DNA of 64,000 nucleotides from Calliopsis andreniformis (GCF_051401765.1 NW_027480492.1:806001-870000), one strand, 5' to 3'; positions 1 to 14,500 are shown, counted from the first letter of the stretch. Numbers and translations: made by a program. Notes: generated from the letters alone by a model not told the origin.

Positions 1-300
1 TCAATCCTCAAACTTCAATCCTCAATGGCCAGTCCTCAATCTTCAATCCTCAATGCTCAATCCTCAATCCTCAAGCCTCAGTCCTCAATCCTCAATCCTC
101 AATCCACAAACCTCAACCCTCAACCGTCAGTCCTCTTCCTCAATCCTCAACCCTCTATCCTCAATCCTCAATCTTTAATTATCAATAATCAATCTTCAAT
201 CCTCAATCATCAATCCTCAATCCTCAATCCACAATCCTCAATATTCAACACTCAACCCTCAACCATCAATCCTCAATACTCAACCATCAATCCTCAATTC

Positions 301-440
301 TCAATACTCAATAGAACATCCTGAATTCTCATGGTTCAATACGCAATTCACAATATTCAATAATCAAACCTCAAACCTCAAGCATCAATTCTCAACACTC
401 AATCCTCAACACTCAGTCCTCTCTCTTCAATCCTACATCC
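301..440. repeat. Landmark A (140 bp, 20 diverged heptamers)
   Basis: The block runs from TCAATACTCAATAGAACATC to the word CCTACATCC. It includes GAATTC at 323, an AATATTCAATAATC core and a TCCTCTCTCTTC tract. It divides exactly into twenty 7 bp words in register with the flanks, so it evolved by substitution inside the array. This copy has CTCATGG after the EcoRI site and TACGCAATTCAC in the middle. Confidence 0.93.
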
Positions 441-1069
441 TCAACCCTCAATCCTCAAGCGTCAGTCCTCAATACTCAATCCTCAATCCTCAATCCTCAA
501 CGTTCAATCTTCAATCCTCAATCCTCAATATTCAATCCCCAATCCTCAATCCTCAATCCTCAATACTCAATCCTCAATCATTAATCCTCAATCTTCAATA
601 CTCAATCCTCAATCCTCAAACCTCAATCCTCAATCCACAACCCTCAATCCTCAGTCCTCAATATTCAATCATCAATATCCAATCTTCAATCCTCAATCCC
701 CAATTCTCAATCCTCAATCCTCAATCCTCAATCCTCATTCTTCAATCCTCAATACCCAATCCTCAATCTTCAATCCTCAATCCTCAATCCTCAGTTCTCA
801 ATCCTCAATCCTCAGTCCTCAGTCCTCAAACCTCAATCCTCAACCCTCAGCCCTCATCCTCAAACCTCAATCCTCAATCCTCAATCCTCAGCCCTCAGTC
901 CTCAAACCTCAATGCTCAATCCTCAATCCCCAATCCTCAATCCTCAATCCTCAGTCATCATTCCTCAATCTTCAATACTCAATCCACAATCCTCAATCCT
1001 CAATCCTCAATATTCAACACTCAACCCTCAACCATCAATCCTCAATGCTCAACCATCAATCCTCAATTC

Positions 1070-1209
1070 TCAATACTCAATAGAACATCCTGAATTCTGA
1101 TGGTTCAATACTCAATCCAGCATATTCAATAATCAGATCTCAAACCTCAAGCATCAATTCTCAACACTCGATCCTCAACACTCAGTCCTCTCTCTTCAAT
1201 CCTACATCC
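1070..1209. repeat. Landmark A
   Basis: GAATTC at 1,092 followed by TGATGG. Middle part has CCAGCATATTC and CAGATC. A B landmark follows 357 bp later. Confidence 0.93.
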
Positions 1210-1426
1210 TCAACCCTCAATCCTCAAGCGCCAATCCTCAATACTCAATCCTCAATCCTCAATCCTCAATCATCAATCTTCAATCCTCAATACTCAATCC
1301 TCAATCTTCAATACTCAATACTCAATCCTCAATCCTCAATCCACAATCATCAATCATCAATCCTCAATCTTCCATACTCAACCCTCAATCCCCAATGCTC
1401 AATACTCAACCATCAATCCTCAATTC

Positions 1427-1468
1427 TCAATACTCAATAGAATATCCTGAATCCTCAGGATTCAATAC
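1427..1468. repeat. Landmark B, EcoRI site lost
   Basis: GAATCC at 1,449 in place of GAATTC, then TCAGGATTCAATAC. B resembles the first 28 bp of A with AATATCC instead of AACATCC, and lacks the rest of A. Confidence 0.88.
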
Positions 1469-4253
1469 TCAAACCTCAAACCTCAACCCTCAGCCCTCAT
1501 ACTCCATCTTCAATCCTCTATCCTCAATCCTCAATCTTCAATCCTCAATACTCAATCTTCAATTCTCAGTCCTCAATCCTCAATACTCAATCTTCAATCC
1601 TCAATCCTCAATCCTCAATCTTCAATTCTCAATACTCAATCTGCAATCCTCAATCCTCAAACCTCAATCCTCAATCATCATTCTTCAATCCACTATACCC
1701 AATCTTCAATCTTCAATCCTCAATCCACAATCCTCAATTCTCAATCTTCAATCCTCTATCCTCGGACCTCAAACATCAATATTCAACCCTCAGTCCTCGT
1801 CCTCAATGCACATCCCTCAATCCTCAGTCCTCAATATTCAATCATCAATTTTCAATCTTCAATCCTCAATCCTCAATCCTCAATCCTCAGTCCTCAATCC
1901 TCAATCTTCAATCCTCAATCCTCAATCCTCAATACTCAATCTTCAATCTTCAATCCACAATACTCAATCTTCAATCCTCGATCCTCAATCCTCAATCCTC
2001 AACCCTCAATCTTCAATCCTCAATACTCAATCTTCAATCATCAATCCTCAATCCTCAATCGTCAATCCTCATTCTTCAATCCTCAATACCCAATCCTCAA
2101 TCTTCAATCCTCAATCCTCAAGCCTCAATCCTCAATCCTCAATCCTAATTCTTCAATCGTCAATACCCAATCCCCAATCATCAGTCCTCAATCCTCAATC
2201 CTCAATACTCAATCCTCAATCCTCAGTCCTCAGTCCTCAAACCTCAATACTCAACCCTCAGCCCTCATCCACCATCCTCAATCCTCAATCCTCAATCCTC
2301 AATCTTCAATCCTCAATACTCAATCTTCAATCCTCGATCCTCAATCCTCAATCCTCAATCCTCAGGCATCAATACTCAATCTTCAATACTCAATCCTCAA
2401 TCCTCAATCCTCAATCCTCAACCCTCAATTCTCATACCTCAAACCTCAATCCTCAATACTCAATCTTCAATCTTCAATCCTCAATCCTCAATCCTCAATC
2501 CTCAATCTTCAATCCTCAATCGTCAATCTTCAGTCCTCAATACTCAATCTTCAATTCTCAATCTTCAATCCTCAATCCTCAATCCTCAATCCTCAGTACT
2601 CAATCCTCAATCCTCAATCTTCAATCCTCAATACTCAATCTTCAATCCTCAATCCTCAATCCTCAATCCTCGATCCTCAATCTTCAATCCTCAATCCTCA
2701 ATCCTCAACCTTAAATCCTCAATACTCAATCTGCTATCCTCAATCCTCAAACCTCAATCCTCAATCCTCATTCATCAATGCTCAATACCCAATCCTCAAT
2801 CTTCAATCCTCAATCCTCAATCCTCAATTCTCAATCCTCAATCCTTCATCCTCCGACCTCAAACATCAATATTCAACCCTCAGCCCTCGTCCTCAATCCA
2901 CAACCCTCAATCCTCAATCCTCAATCCTCAATCCACAACCCTCAATCCTCAGTCCTCAATATTCAATCATCAATAATCAATCTTCAATCCTCAATCCCCA
3001 ATCCTCAAACCTCAATCCTCAATCCTCAATCCTCATTCTTCAATCGTCAATACCCAATCCTCAATCTTCAATCCTCAATCCTCAATCCTCAATTCTCAAT
3101 TCTCAATCCTCAATCCTCAATCCTCAAACTTCAATCCTCAATGGCCAGTCCTCAATCTTCAATCCTCAATGCTCAATCCTCAATCCTCAAGCCTCAGTCC
3201 TCAATCCTCAATCCTCAATCCACAAACCTCAATCCGCAACCGTCAGTCCTCTTCCTCAATCTTCAACCCTCAATCCTCAATCCTCAATACTCAATCCTCA
3301 ATCATTAATCCTCAATCTTCAATACTCAATCCTCAATCCTCAAACCTCAATTCTCAATACTCAACCATCAATCCTCAATTCTCAATCCTCAATCCTCAGT
3401 CCTCAGTCCTCAAACCTCAATCCTCAACCCTCAGCCCTCATCCTCAAACCTCAATCCTCAATCCTCAACCCTCAGCCCTCAGTCCTCAAACCTCAATGCT
3501 CAATCCTCAATCCCCAATCCTCAATGTTCAACCCTCAGTCCTCAATCATCAATTCTCAATCCTCAATCCTCAATCCTCAGGCCTCAAACATCAATATTCA
3601 ACCCTCAGTCCTCGTCCTCAAACCACAACCCTCAATCGTCAAACCTCAATCCCCAATCCTCAATCTTCAATGCTCAATCCTCAATCCTCAATCCTCAATC
3701 CTCAATCCTCAATCATCAGTCCTCAATCCTGTACCCTCAACCTTCAATCCTCAATACTCAATCTGCAATCCTCAATCCTCAATCCTCAATCCTCAATCCT
3801 CAATCCTCATTCTTCAATCCTCAATTCCCAATCCTCAATCTTCAATCCTCAATCCTCAATCATCAATTCTCAATCCTCAATCCTCAATCCTCAGACCTCA
3901 AACGTCAATATTCAACCCTCAGTCCTCGTCCTCAATCCACAACCCTCAATACTCAATCCTCAATCTTCAATCATCAATATTCAATCTTCAATCCTCAATC
4001 CTCAATCCTCAATCCTCAATCCTCAATCCTCAAACCTCAATCCTCAATCCTCAAGCGTCAGTCATCAATCCTCAATCCTCAATCCTCAAACCTCAATCCT
4101 CAACCCTCAATCCTCAATCCTCAATCTTCAATCATCAATAAACAATATTCAATCCTCAATCATCAATCCTCAATCCTCAAACTTCAATACTCAATATTCA
4201 ACACTCAACCCTCAACCATCAATCCTCAATACTCAACCATCAATCCTCAATTC

Positions 4254-4393
4254 TCAATACTCAATAGAACATCCTGAACTCTGATGGTTCAATACTCAAT
4301 CCAGAATATTCAATAATCAAATTTCAAACCTCAAGCATAAATTCTCAACACTCAATCCTCAACACTCAGTCCTCTCTCTTCAATCCTACATCC
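4254..4393. repeat. Landmark A, EcoRI site lost
   Basis: GAACTC at 4,276 replaces GAATTC. The 140 bp length and the final TACATCC are intact. Confidence 0.92.
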
Positions 4394-5126
4394 TCAAACC
4401 TCAATCCTCAAGCGTCAATCCTCAATACTCAATCCTCAATCCTCAATCCTCAATCATCAACCTTCAATCCTCAATACTCAATCCTCAATCCTCAATCCTC
4501 AATCCTCAATCTTCAATCATCAATACTCAATCATCAATCCTCAAGCCTCAATCCTCAATCCTCAATCCTAATTCTTCAATCGTCAATACCCAATCCCCAA
4601 TCATCAGTCCTCAATCCTCAATCCTCAATACTCAATCCTCAATCCTCAGCCCTCAGTCCTCAAACCTCAATGCTCAATCCTCAATCCCCAATCCTCATTC
4701 TTCAATCCTCAATACCCAATCCTCAATCCTCAATCCTCATTCTTCAATCCTCAATCCTCGTTTCTCAAACCTCAATCCTCAACCCTCAGTCCTCATCCTC
4801 AATTCTCAATTCTCAATCCTCAATCCTCAATCCTCAAACTTCAATCCTCAATGGCCAGTCCTCAATCTTCAATCCTCAATGCTCAATCCTCAATCCTCAA
4901 GCCTCAGTCCTCAATCCTCAATCCTCAATCCACAAACATCAACCCTCAACCGTCAGTCCTCTTCCTCAATCCTCAACCCTCAATCCTCAATCCTCAATCT
5001 TTAATTATCAATAATCAATCTTCAATCCTCAATCATCAATCCTCAATCCTCAATCCACAATCCTCAGTATTCAACACTCAACCCTCAACCATCAATCCTC
5101 AATACTCAACCATCAATCCTCAATTC

Positions 5127-5266
5127 TCAATACTCAATAGAACATCCTGAATTCTCATGGTTCAATACGCAATTCACAATATTCAATAATCAAATCTCAA
5201 ACCTCAAGCATCAATTCTCAACACTCAATCCTCAACACTCAGTCCTCTCTCTTCAATCCTACATCC
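5127..5266. repeat. Landmark A
   Basis: GAATTC at 5,149 followed by TCATGG, with TACGCAATTCAC in the middle, like the copies at 323 and (with one change) 44,974. Confidence 0.93.
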
Positions 5267-6557
5267 TCAACCCTCAATCCTCAAGCGTCAGTCCTCAATA
5301 CTCAATCCTCAATCCTCAATCCTCAATCTTCAACTTCAATCCTCAATCCTCAATCTTCAATCCCCAATCCTCAATCCTCAATCCTCAATACTCAATCCTC
5401 AATCATTAATCCTCAATCTTCAATAGTCAATCCTCAATCCTCAAACCTCAATTCTCAATACTCAACCATCAATCCTCAATTCTCAATCCTCAATCCTCAG
5501 TCCTCAGTCCTCAAACCTCAATTCTCAACCCTCAGCCCTCATCCTCAAACCTCAATCCTCAATCCTCAATCCTCAGCCCTCAGTCCTCAAACCTCAATGC
5601 TCAATCCTCAATCCCCAATCCTCAATGTTCAACCCTCAGTCCTCAATCATCAATTCTCAATCCTCAATCCTCAATCCTCAGGCCTCAAACATCAATATTC
5701 AAACCTCAGTCCTCGTCCTCAAACCACAACCCTCAATCGTCAAACCTCAATCCCCAATCCTCAATCTTCAATGCTCAATCCTCAATCCTCAATCCTCAAT
5801 CCTCAATCCTCAATCCTCAATCTTCAATCCTCAATCGTCAATCTTCAGTCCTCAATACTCAATCTTCAATTCTCAATCTTCAATCCTCAATCCCCAATCC
5901 TCAATCCTCAGTACTCAATCCTCAATCCTCAATCTTCAATCCTCAATACTCAATCTTCAATCCTCAATCCTCAATCCTCAATCCTCGATCCTCAATCCTC
6001 AATCCTCAATCCTCAATCCTCAATCCTGAATCCATAACCCTCAATCCTCAGTCCTCAATATTCAATCATCAATAATCAATCTTCAATCCTCGATCCCCAA
6101 TCCTCAAACCTCAATCCTCAATGCTCAATCCTCATTCTTCAATCCTCAATACCCAATCCTCAATCTTCAATCCTCAATCCTCATTCATCAATGCTCAATA
6201 CCCAATCCTCAATCTTCAATCCTCAATCCTCAATCCTCAATTCTCAATCCTCAATCCTTAATCCTCAGACCTCAAACATCAATATTCAACCCTCAGCCCT
6301 CGTCCTCAATCCACAACCCTCAATCCTCAGTCCTCAATATTCAATCATCAATATTCAATCTTCAATCCTCAATACTCAATCCTCAATCCTCAATCCTCAA
6401 TCATCAATCTTCAATCCTCAATACTCAATCTTCAATCCTCAATGCTCAATCCTCAATCCTCAATCCTCAATCCTCAATCATCAATCCTCAATCTTCAATA
6501 CTCGATCCTCAATCCTCAATCCTCAATCCTCAATACTCAACCATCAATCCTAAATTC

Positions 6558-6599
6558 TCAATGCTCAATAGAATATCCTGAATTCTCAGGGTTCTATAC
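6558..6599. repeat. Landmark B
   Basis: GAATTC at 6,580, then TCAGGGTTCTATAC, a form shared with 46,413 and (with GAATTT) 26,331 and 36,125. Confidence 0.92.
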
Positions 6600-7702
6600 T
6601 CAAACTTCAATCCTCAACCCTCAGACCTCATTCTAAATCCTCAATCCTCAATCCTCGAAATTCAATCCCCAATACTCAATCTTCAATACTCAATCCTCAA
6701 TCTTCAATACTCAATACTCAATCTTCAATCCTCAATCCTCTATCCTCAATCCTCAATCCTCAATCTTCAATCCTCAATACTCAATCTTCAATCCTCAATC
6801 CTCAATCCTCAATCGTCAATCCTCATTCTTCAGTCTTCAATACCCAATCCTCAATCTTCAATCCTCAATCCTCAATCCTCAATCCTCAATCCTCAATCCT
6901 CATTCTTCAATCCTCAACACCCAATCCTCAACCATCAGTCCTCAATCCTCAATCCTCAGTTCTCAATCTTCAATTCTGAATCGCCAGTCCTCAATCTTCA
7001 ATCCTCAATGCTCAATCCTCAATCCTCAATCCTCATTCATCAATGCTCAATACCCAATCCTCAATCTTCAATCCTCAATCCTCAATCCTCAATTCTCAAT
7101 CCTCAATTCTTAATCCTCAGACCTCAAACATCAATATTCAACTCTCAGCCCTCGTCCTCAATCCACAACCCTCAATCCTCAGTCGTCAATATTCAATCAT
7201 CAATATTCAATCTTCAATCCTCAATCCTCAATCCTCAATCCTCAATCCTCAATCCTCAATCCTTAATCCACAACCCTCAATCCTCAGTCCTCAATATTCA
7301 TTCATCAATAATCAATCTTCAATCCTCGATACCCAATCCTCAAACCTCAATCCTCAATCCTCAATCCTCATTCTTCAATCCTCAATACCCAATCCTCAAT
7401 CTTCAATCCTCAATCCTCAATCCTCATTTCTCAATCCTCAATCCTCAGTCCTCAGTCCTCAAACCTCAATCCTCAACCCTCAGCCCTCATCCTCAAACCT
7501 CAATCCTCAATCCTCAATCCTCAGCACTCAGTCCTCAAACCTCAATGCTCAATCCTCAATCCCCAATCCTCAATCCTCAATCCTCAATCATCAATCCTCA
7601 ATCTTCAATACTCAATCCACAATCCTCAATCCTCAGTCCTCAATATTCAACACTCAACCCTCAACCATCAATCCTCAATGCTCAACCATCAAACCTCAAT
7701 TC

Positions 7703-7842
7703 TCAATACTCAATAGAACATCCTGAATTCTGATGGTTCAATACTCAATCCAGCATATTCAATAATCAGATCTCAAACCTCAAGCATCAATTCTCAACAC
7801 TCAATCCTCAACACTCAGTCCTCTCTCTTCAATCCTACATCC
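7703..7842. repeat. Landmark A
   Basis: GAATTC at 7,725 followed by TGATGG, with CCAGCATATTC as in the copies at 1,092, 40,959 and 47,558. Confidence 0.93.
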
Positions 7843-9855
7843 TCAACCCTAAATCCTCAAGCGTCAATCCTCAATACTCAATCCTCAATCCTCAGTCCTC
7901 AGTCCTCAAACCTCAATCCTCAACCCTCAGCCCTCATCCTCCATCCTCAATCCTCAATCCTCAATCCTCAATCTTCAATCCTCAATACTCAATCTTCAAT
8001 CCTCGATCCTCAATCCTCAATCCTCAATCTTCAATCCTCAATACTCAATCTGCAATCCTCAATCCTCAAACCTCAATACTCAATCTTCAATCTTCAGTCC
8101 TCAATACTCAATCCTCAATCTTCAATCCCCAATCCACAATCCTCAATTCTCAACCCTCAATCCTCAATCCTCAGACCTCAAACATCAATATTCAACCCTC
8201 AGTCCTCGTCCTCAATTCACAACACTCAATCCTCAGTCCTCAATATTCAATCATCAATTTTCAATCTTCAATCCTCAATCCTCAATCCTCAATCCTCAGT
8301 CCTCAATCCTCAATCTTCAATCCTCAACCCTCAATCCTCAATACTCAATCTTCAATCTTCAATCCTCAATACTCAATCTTCAATCCTCAATCCTCAATCC
8401 TCAATCCTCAATCCTCATTCTTCAATCCTCAATACTCAATCTTCAATCCTCAATCCTCAATCCTCAATCGTCAATCCTCATTCTTCAATCTTCAATACCC
8501 AATCCTTAATCTTCTATCCTCAACCCTCAATCCTCAATCCTCAATCCTCAATCTTCATTATTCAATCCTCAATACCCAATCCTCAACCATCTGTCCTCAA
8601 TCCTCAATCCTCAATTCTCAATCTTCAATCCTGAATCGCCAGTCCTCAATCTTGAATCCTCAATGCTCAATCCTCAATCCTCTATCATGAATCCTCAATC
8701 CTCAATCCTCAATCCTCAATCCTCAATCCTCAATCCTGAGTCCTCAATCTTCAATCCTCAATACTCAATCTGCAATCCTCAATCCTCAATCCTCAATCCT
8801 CAATCCTCATTCTTCAATCCTCAATACCCAATCTTCAATTTTCAACCCTCAGTCCTCAATCATCAATTCTCAATCCTCAATCCTCAATCCTCAGGCCTCA
8901 ACCATCATTATTCAACCCTCAGTCCTCGTCCTCAAACCACAACCCTCAATCGTCAAACCTCAATCCCCAATACTCAATCTTCAATGCCCAATCCTCAATT
9001 CTCAAACCTCAATCCTCAATCCTCAATCCTCAATCTTCAATCCTCAATCGTCAATCTTCAGTCCTCAATACTCAATCTTCAATTCTCAATCTTCAATCCT
9101 CAATCCCCAATCCTCAATCCTCAGTACTCAATCCTCAATCCTCAATCTTCAATCCTCGATACTCAATCTTCAATCCTCAATCCTCAATCCTCAATCCTCA
9201 ATCCTCGATCCTCAATCTTCAATCCTCAATCCTCAATCCTCAACCTTAAATCCTCAATACTCAATCTGCTATCCTCAATCCTCAAACCTCAATCCTCAAT
9301 CCTCATTCATCAATGCTCAATACCCAATCCTCAATCTTCAATCCTCAATCCTCAATCCTCAATCCTCAATCCTCAAACTTCAATCCTCAATGGCCAGTCC
9401 TCAATCTTCAATCCTCAATGCTCAGTCCTCAATCCTCAAGCCTCACTCCTCAATCCTCAATCCTCACTCCTCAAGCCTCAATCCTCAACCGTCAGTCCTC
9501 TTCCTCAATCGTCAACCCTCAATCCACAATCCTCAATCTTCAATCACCAATAATCAATCTTCAATCCTCAATCATCAATCCTCAATCCTCAATCCTCAAT
9601 CCTCAATCCTCAATACTCAATCTTCAATCTTCAATCCTCAATACTCAATCTTCAATCCTCAATCCTCAATCCTCAATCCTCAATACTCAATCTTCAATCC
9701 TCAATACTCAATCTTCAATCCTCAATCCTCAATCCTCAATCGTCAATCCTCATTCTTCAACCCTCAATACCCAATCCTCAATTTTCAATCCTCAATCCTC
9801 AATCCTCAATCCTCAATACTCAATCCTCATTCTTCAATCCTCAATACCCAATCCT

Positions 9856-9870
9856 CAATCATATGTGCTC
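9856..9870. repeat. N landmark (CATATGTG block), first of 10
   Basis: The word CAATCATATGTGCTC gives an NdeI site and a local cluster of G bases. CATATG starts at 9,860, 12,772, 20,591, 30,385, 50,106, 54,944, 58,183 and 62,803. A CATGTG variant stands at 24,458 and 34,252. The preceding ~200 bp are alike in all copies, so the block tags one position in the higher-order unit. Confidence 0.92.
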
Positions 9871-10740
9871 AATCCTCAATCCTCAATTCTCAATCCTCAA
9901 TCCTCAGTCCTCAGTCCTCAAACCTCAATCCTCAACCCTCATCCCTCATCCTCCATCCTCAATCCTCAATCCTCAATCCTCATTCCTCAATACTCAATCT
10001 TCAATCTTCAATCCTCAATACTCAATCCTCAATCTTCAATCCTCAATCCACAATCCTCAATTCTCAATCCTCAATCCTCAATCCTCAGACCTCAAACATC
10101 AATATTCAACCCTCAGTCCTCGTCCTCAATCCACAACACTCAATCCTCAGTCCTCAATATTCAATCATCAATATTCAATCATCAATCCTCAATCCTCAAT
10201 CCTCAATCCTCAATCCTCAGTCCTCAATCCTCAATCTTCAATCCCCAATCCTCAATCCTCAATACTCAATCTTCAATCTTCAATCCTCAATACTCAATCT
10301 TCAATCCTCAATCCTCAATCTTCAATCCTCAATACTCAATCTTCAATATTCAATCCTCAATCCTCAATCCTCAATCCACAATCCTCAACCTTCAATACTC
10401 AATACTCAATCTTCAATCCACAATCCTCAACCCTCAATCCTCAATCCTCAATCCTCAATCCTCAATATTCAATCCTCAATACTCAATCTTCAATCATCAA
10501 TCCTCAATACTCAATCCTCAGTCGTCAATCCTCAGTCATCAATCCTCAATCTTCAATACACAATCGTCAACCCTTAGTCCTCAATCCTCAATCCCCAATC
10601 CTCGTTCCTCAAACCTCAATCCTCAACCCTCAGCCTTCATCCTCAATTCTCAATTCTCAATCCTCAATCCTCAATCCTCAATATTCAACACTCAACCCTC
10701 AACCATCAATCCTCAATACTCAACCATCAATCCTCAATTC

Positions 10741-10880
10741 TCAATACTCAATAGAACATCCTGAATTCTGATGGTTCAATACTGAATCCAGAATATTCAA
10801 TAATCAAATCTCAAACCTCAAGCATCCATTCTCAACACTCAATCCTCAACACTCAGTCCTCTCTCTTCAATCCTACATCG
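10741..10880. repeat. Landmark A, TACATCG form
   Basis: GAATTC at 10,763. The block ends in TACATCG instead of TACATCC, shared with the copies at 17,431 and 51,784. A B landmark follows 322 bp later. Confidence 0.93.
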
Positions 10881-11062
10881 TCAACCCTCAACACTCAAGC
10901 GTCAATCCTCAATACTCAATCCTCAATCCTCAATCCTCAACCATCAATCTTCAATCCTCCATACTCAATCTTAAATCCTCAATACTCAATCCTCAATCCT
11001 CTATCCTCAAACCTCAATACTCAATCCTCAATCCTCAATACTCAACCACCAATCCTAAATTC

Positions 11063-11104
11063 TCAATGCTGAATAGAATATCCTGAATTCTCAGGATTCT
11101 ATAC
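11063..11104. repeat. Landmark B
   Basis: GAATTC at 11,085, preceded by TCAATGCTGAATAG. Lies 322 bp after an A landmark. Confidence 0.92.
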
Positions 11105-11535
11105 TCAAACCTCAATCCTCAACCTTCAGCCCTCATTCTCATTCCTCAATCCTCAATCTTCAATCCTCAATCCTCAATCCTCAATTCTCAATCCTCATCC
11201 TCAATCCTCAATCCTCAATCCTCGATCCTCAGTCATAAATCCTCAATCTTCAATCCTCAACCCTCAATCCTCAATACTCAATCTTCAATCCTCAATCCTC
11301 AATCCTCAATCCTCAATCCTCAGTCTTCAATCCTCAATACTCAATCTTCAATCCTCAATCCTCAATCCTCAATCGTCAATCCTCATTCTTCAATCTTCAA
11401 TACCCAATCCTTAATCTTCTATCCTCAACCCTCAATCCTCAATCCTCAATCCTCAATCTCCATTATTCAATCCTGAATACCCAATCCTCAACCATCTGTC
11501 CTCAATCCTCAATCCTCAATTCTCAATCTTCATTC

Positions 11536-14500
11536 CTGAATCGCCAGTCCTCAATCTTGAATCCTCAATGCTCAATCCTCAATCCTCTATCATGAATCCT
11601 CAATCCTCAATCCTCAATCCTCAATCCTCAATCCTCAATCCTCAATCCTCAATCCTGAGTCCTCAAACTTCAATCCTCAATACTCAATCTGCAATCCTCA
11701 ATCCTCAATCCTCAATCCTCAATCCTCATTCTTCAATCCTCAATACCCAATCTTCAATTTTCAACCCTCAGTCCTCAATCATCAATTCTCAATCCTCAAT
11801 CCTCAATCCTCAGGCCTCAAACATCATTATTCAACCCTCAGTCCTCGTCCTCAAACCACAACCCTCAATCGTCAAACCTCAATCCCCAATACACAATCTT
11901 CAATGCCCAATCCTCAATCCTCAAACCTCAATCCTCAATCCTCAATCCTCAATCTTCAATCCTCAATCGTCAATCTTCAGTCCTCAATACTCAATCTTCA
12001 ATTCTCAATCTTCAATCCTCAATCCCCAATCCTCAATCCTCAGTACTCAATCCTCAATCCTCAATCTTCAATCCTCAATACTCAATCTTCAATCCTCAAT
12101 CCTCAATCCTCAATCCTCAATCCTCGATCGTCAATCTTCAATCCTCAATCCTCAATCCTCAACCTTAAATCCTCAATACTCAATCTGCTATCCTCAATCC
12201 TCAAACCTCAATCCTCAATCCTCATTCAGCAATGCTCAATACCCAATCCTCAATCTTCAATCCACAATCCTCAATCCTCAATCCTCAAACTTCAATCCTC
12301 AATGGCCAGTCCTCAATCTTCAATCCTCAATGCTCAGTCCTCAATCCTCAAGCCTCAGTCCTCAATCCTCAATCCTCACTCCTCAAGCCTCAATCCTCAA
12401 CCGTCAGTCCTCTTCCTCAATCGTCAACCCTCAATCCACAATCCTCAATCTTCAATCACCAATAATCAATCTTCAATCCTCAATCATCAATCCTCAATCC
12501 TCAATCCTCAATCCTCAATCCTCAATACTCAATCTTCAATCTTCAATCCTCAATACTCAATCTTCAATCCTCAATCCTCAATCCTCAATCCTCAATACTC
12601 AATCTTCAATCCTCAATACTCAATCTTCAATCCTCAATCCTCAATCCTCAATCGTCAATCCTCATTCTTCAACCCTCAATACCCAATCCTCAATTTTCAA
12701 TCCTCAATCCTCAATCCTCAATCCTCAATACTCAATCCTCATTCTTCAATCCTCAATACCCAATCCTCAATCATATGTGCTCAATCCTCAATCCTCAATT
12801 CTCAATCCTCAATCCTCAGTCCTCAGTCCTCAAACCTCAATCCTCAACCCCCATCCCTCATCCTCCATCCTCAATCCTCAATCCTCAATCCTCAATCTTC
12901 AATCCCCAATACTCAATCTTCAATCCTCGATCCTCAATCCTCAATCCTCAACCCTCAATCCTCAGGCATCAATACTCAATCTTCAATACTGAATCCTCAA
13001 TCCTCAACCCTCAATCCTCAATCTTCAATCCTCAATCCTCAATCCTCAACCTTCAATCCTCAATACTCAATCTGGAATCCTCAATCCTCAAACCTCAATC
13101 CTCAATCCTCATTCTTCAATCCTCTATACCCAATCCTCAATCTTCAATCCTTAATCCTCAATCCTCAATTCTCCATCCTCAATACTCAATCTTCAATCCT
13201 CAATCCTCACTCCTAAATCCTCAATCCTCAATCTTCAATCATCAATACTCAATCCTCAATCCTCAATCCTCAGGCATCACTACTCAATCCTCAACCCTCA
13301 ATCCTCATTTCTCAAACCTCGATCCTCAACCCTCAGTCCTCATACTCAATTCTCAATTCTCAATCCTCAATCCTCAATAATCAATCTCCAATCCTAGATA
13401 CTCAATCCCCAATCTTCGATCCTTAATCCTCAATCTTCAATCCTCAATCCCCAGTACTCAATCTTCAATCCTCAATGCTCAATCCTCAATCCTCAATCCT
13501 CAGTCCTCAATCCTCACTCCTCAATCCTCAAACCTCAATCCTCAACCGTCACTCCTCATTCTCCATTCTCAATTCTCAAGCCTCAATCCTCAATCTTCAA
13601 TCCCCAATACTCAATGTTCAATCCTCAACCTTCAATCCTCAATACTCAATCTGCAATCCTCAATCCTCAAACCTCAATCCTCAATCATCATTCTTCAATC
13701 CTCAATACCCAATCCTCAATCTTCAATCCTCAATCCACAATCCTCAATTCTCAATCCTCAATCCTCAATCCTCAGACCTCAAACATCAATATTCAACCCT
13801 CAGTCCTCGACCTCAATCCACAACCCTCAATCCTCAGTCCTCAATATTCAATCATCAATTTTCAATCTTCAATCCTCAATCCTCAATCCTCAATCCTCAG
13901 TCCTCAATCCTCAATCTTCAATCCTCAATCCTCATTCCTCAATACTCAATCTTCAATCTTCAATCCTCAATACTCAATCCTCAATCTTCAATCCTCAATC
14001 CACAATCCTCAATTCTCAATCCTCAATCCTCAATCCTCAGACCTCAAACATCAATATTCAACCATCAGTCCTCGTCCTCAATCCACAACCCTCAATCCTC
14101 AGTCCTCAATATTCAATCATCAATATTCAATCATCAATCCTCAATCCTCAATCCTCAATCCTCAATCCTCAGTCCTCAATCCTCAATCTTCAATCCTCAA
14201 TCCTCAATCCTCAATACTCAATCTTCAATCTTCAATCCTCAATACTCAATCTTCAATCCTCAATCCTCAATCTTCAATCCTCAATACTCAATCCTCGATC
14301 CTCAGTCATAAATCCTCAATCTTCAATACTCAATCGTCAATCCTCAATCCTCAATCCTCAATCCTCAATCCTCGATCCTCAAACCTCAAGCGTCAGTCCA
14401 CAATACTCAATCCTCAATCCTCAATCCTCAATCTTCAATCTTCAATCCTCAATACTCAATCTTCAATCCTCAATCCTCAATCCTCAATCCTCAATACTCA

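Larger units (their letters stand above)
1..8630. repeat. Left A/B zone of the super-repeat
   Basis: This zone carries landmark A at 323, 1,092, 4,276, 5,149 and 7,725 and landmark B at 1,449 and 6,580 (EcoRI-position coordinates). The same landmarks recur in the same order in the right zone at 40,959, 41,316, 44,150, 44,974, 46,413 and 47,558. Offsets step through 39,867, 39,874, 39,825 and 39,833. The first 0.27 kb matches 40,54x onward at offset 40,538, so the right copy lacks about 671 bp that holds the first A block. Short indels of one or a few heptamers explain most other steps. No C, D or N landmark was seen here. Confidence 0.85.
8631..11535. repeat. Transition segment, first copy of a ~2.9 kb repeat
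   Basis: The segment opens with the recognisable words TGAATCGCCAG and, shortly after, TCTATCATGAATCC. The same opening appears 2,905 bp later. Matching points in the following copy lie 2,905, 2,912 and 2,919 bp away (8,663/11,568; 9,860/12,772; 9,313/12,232). These are all exact multiples of 7, so the copies differ by gain or loss of whole heptamers. It contains an N landmark (CATATG at 9,860) and an A-B landmark pair (10,763 and 11,085). The two copies stop matching a little after 9.95 kb. Confidence 0.8.

Noticed and set aside
301..440. EcoRI-containing block as a transposon end or inserted element
   Set aside because: It divides exactly into twenty heptamers in phase with both flanks, has no terminal inverted repeats or target-site duplication, and grades into B and C variants by substitution.
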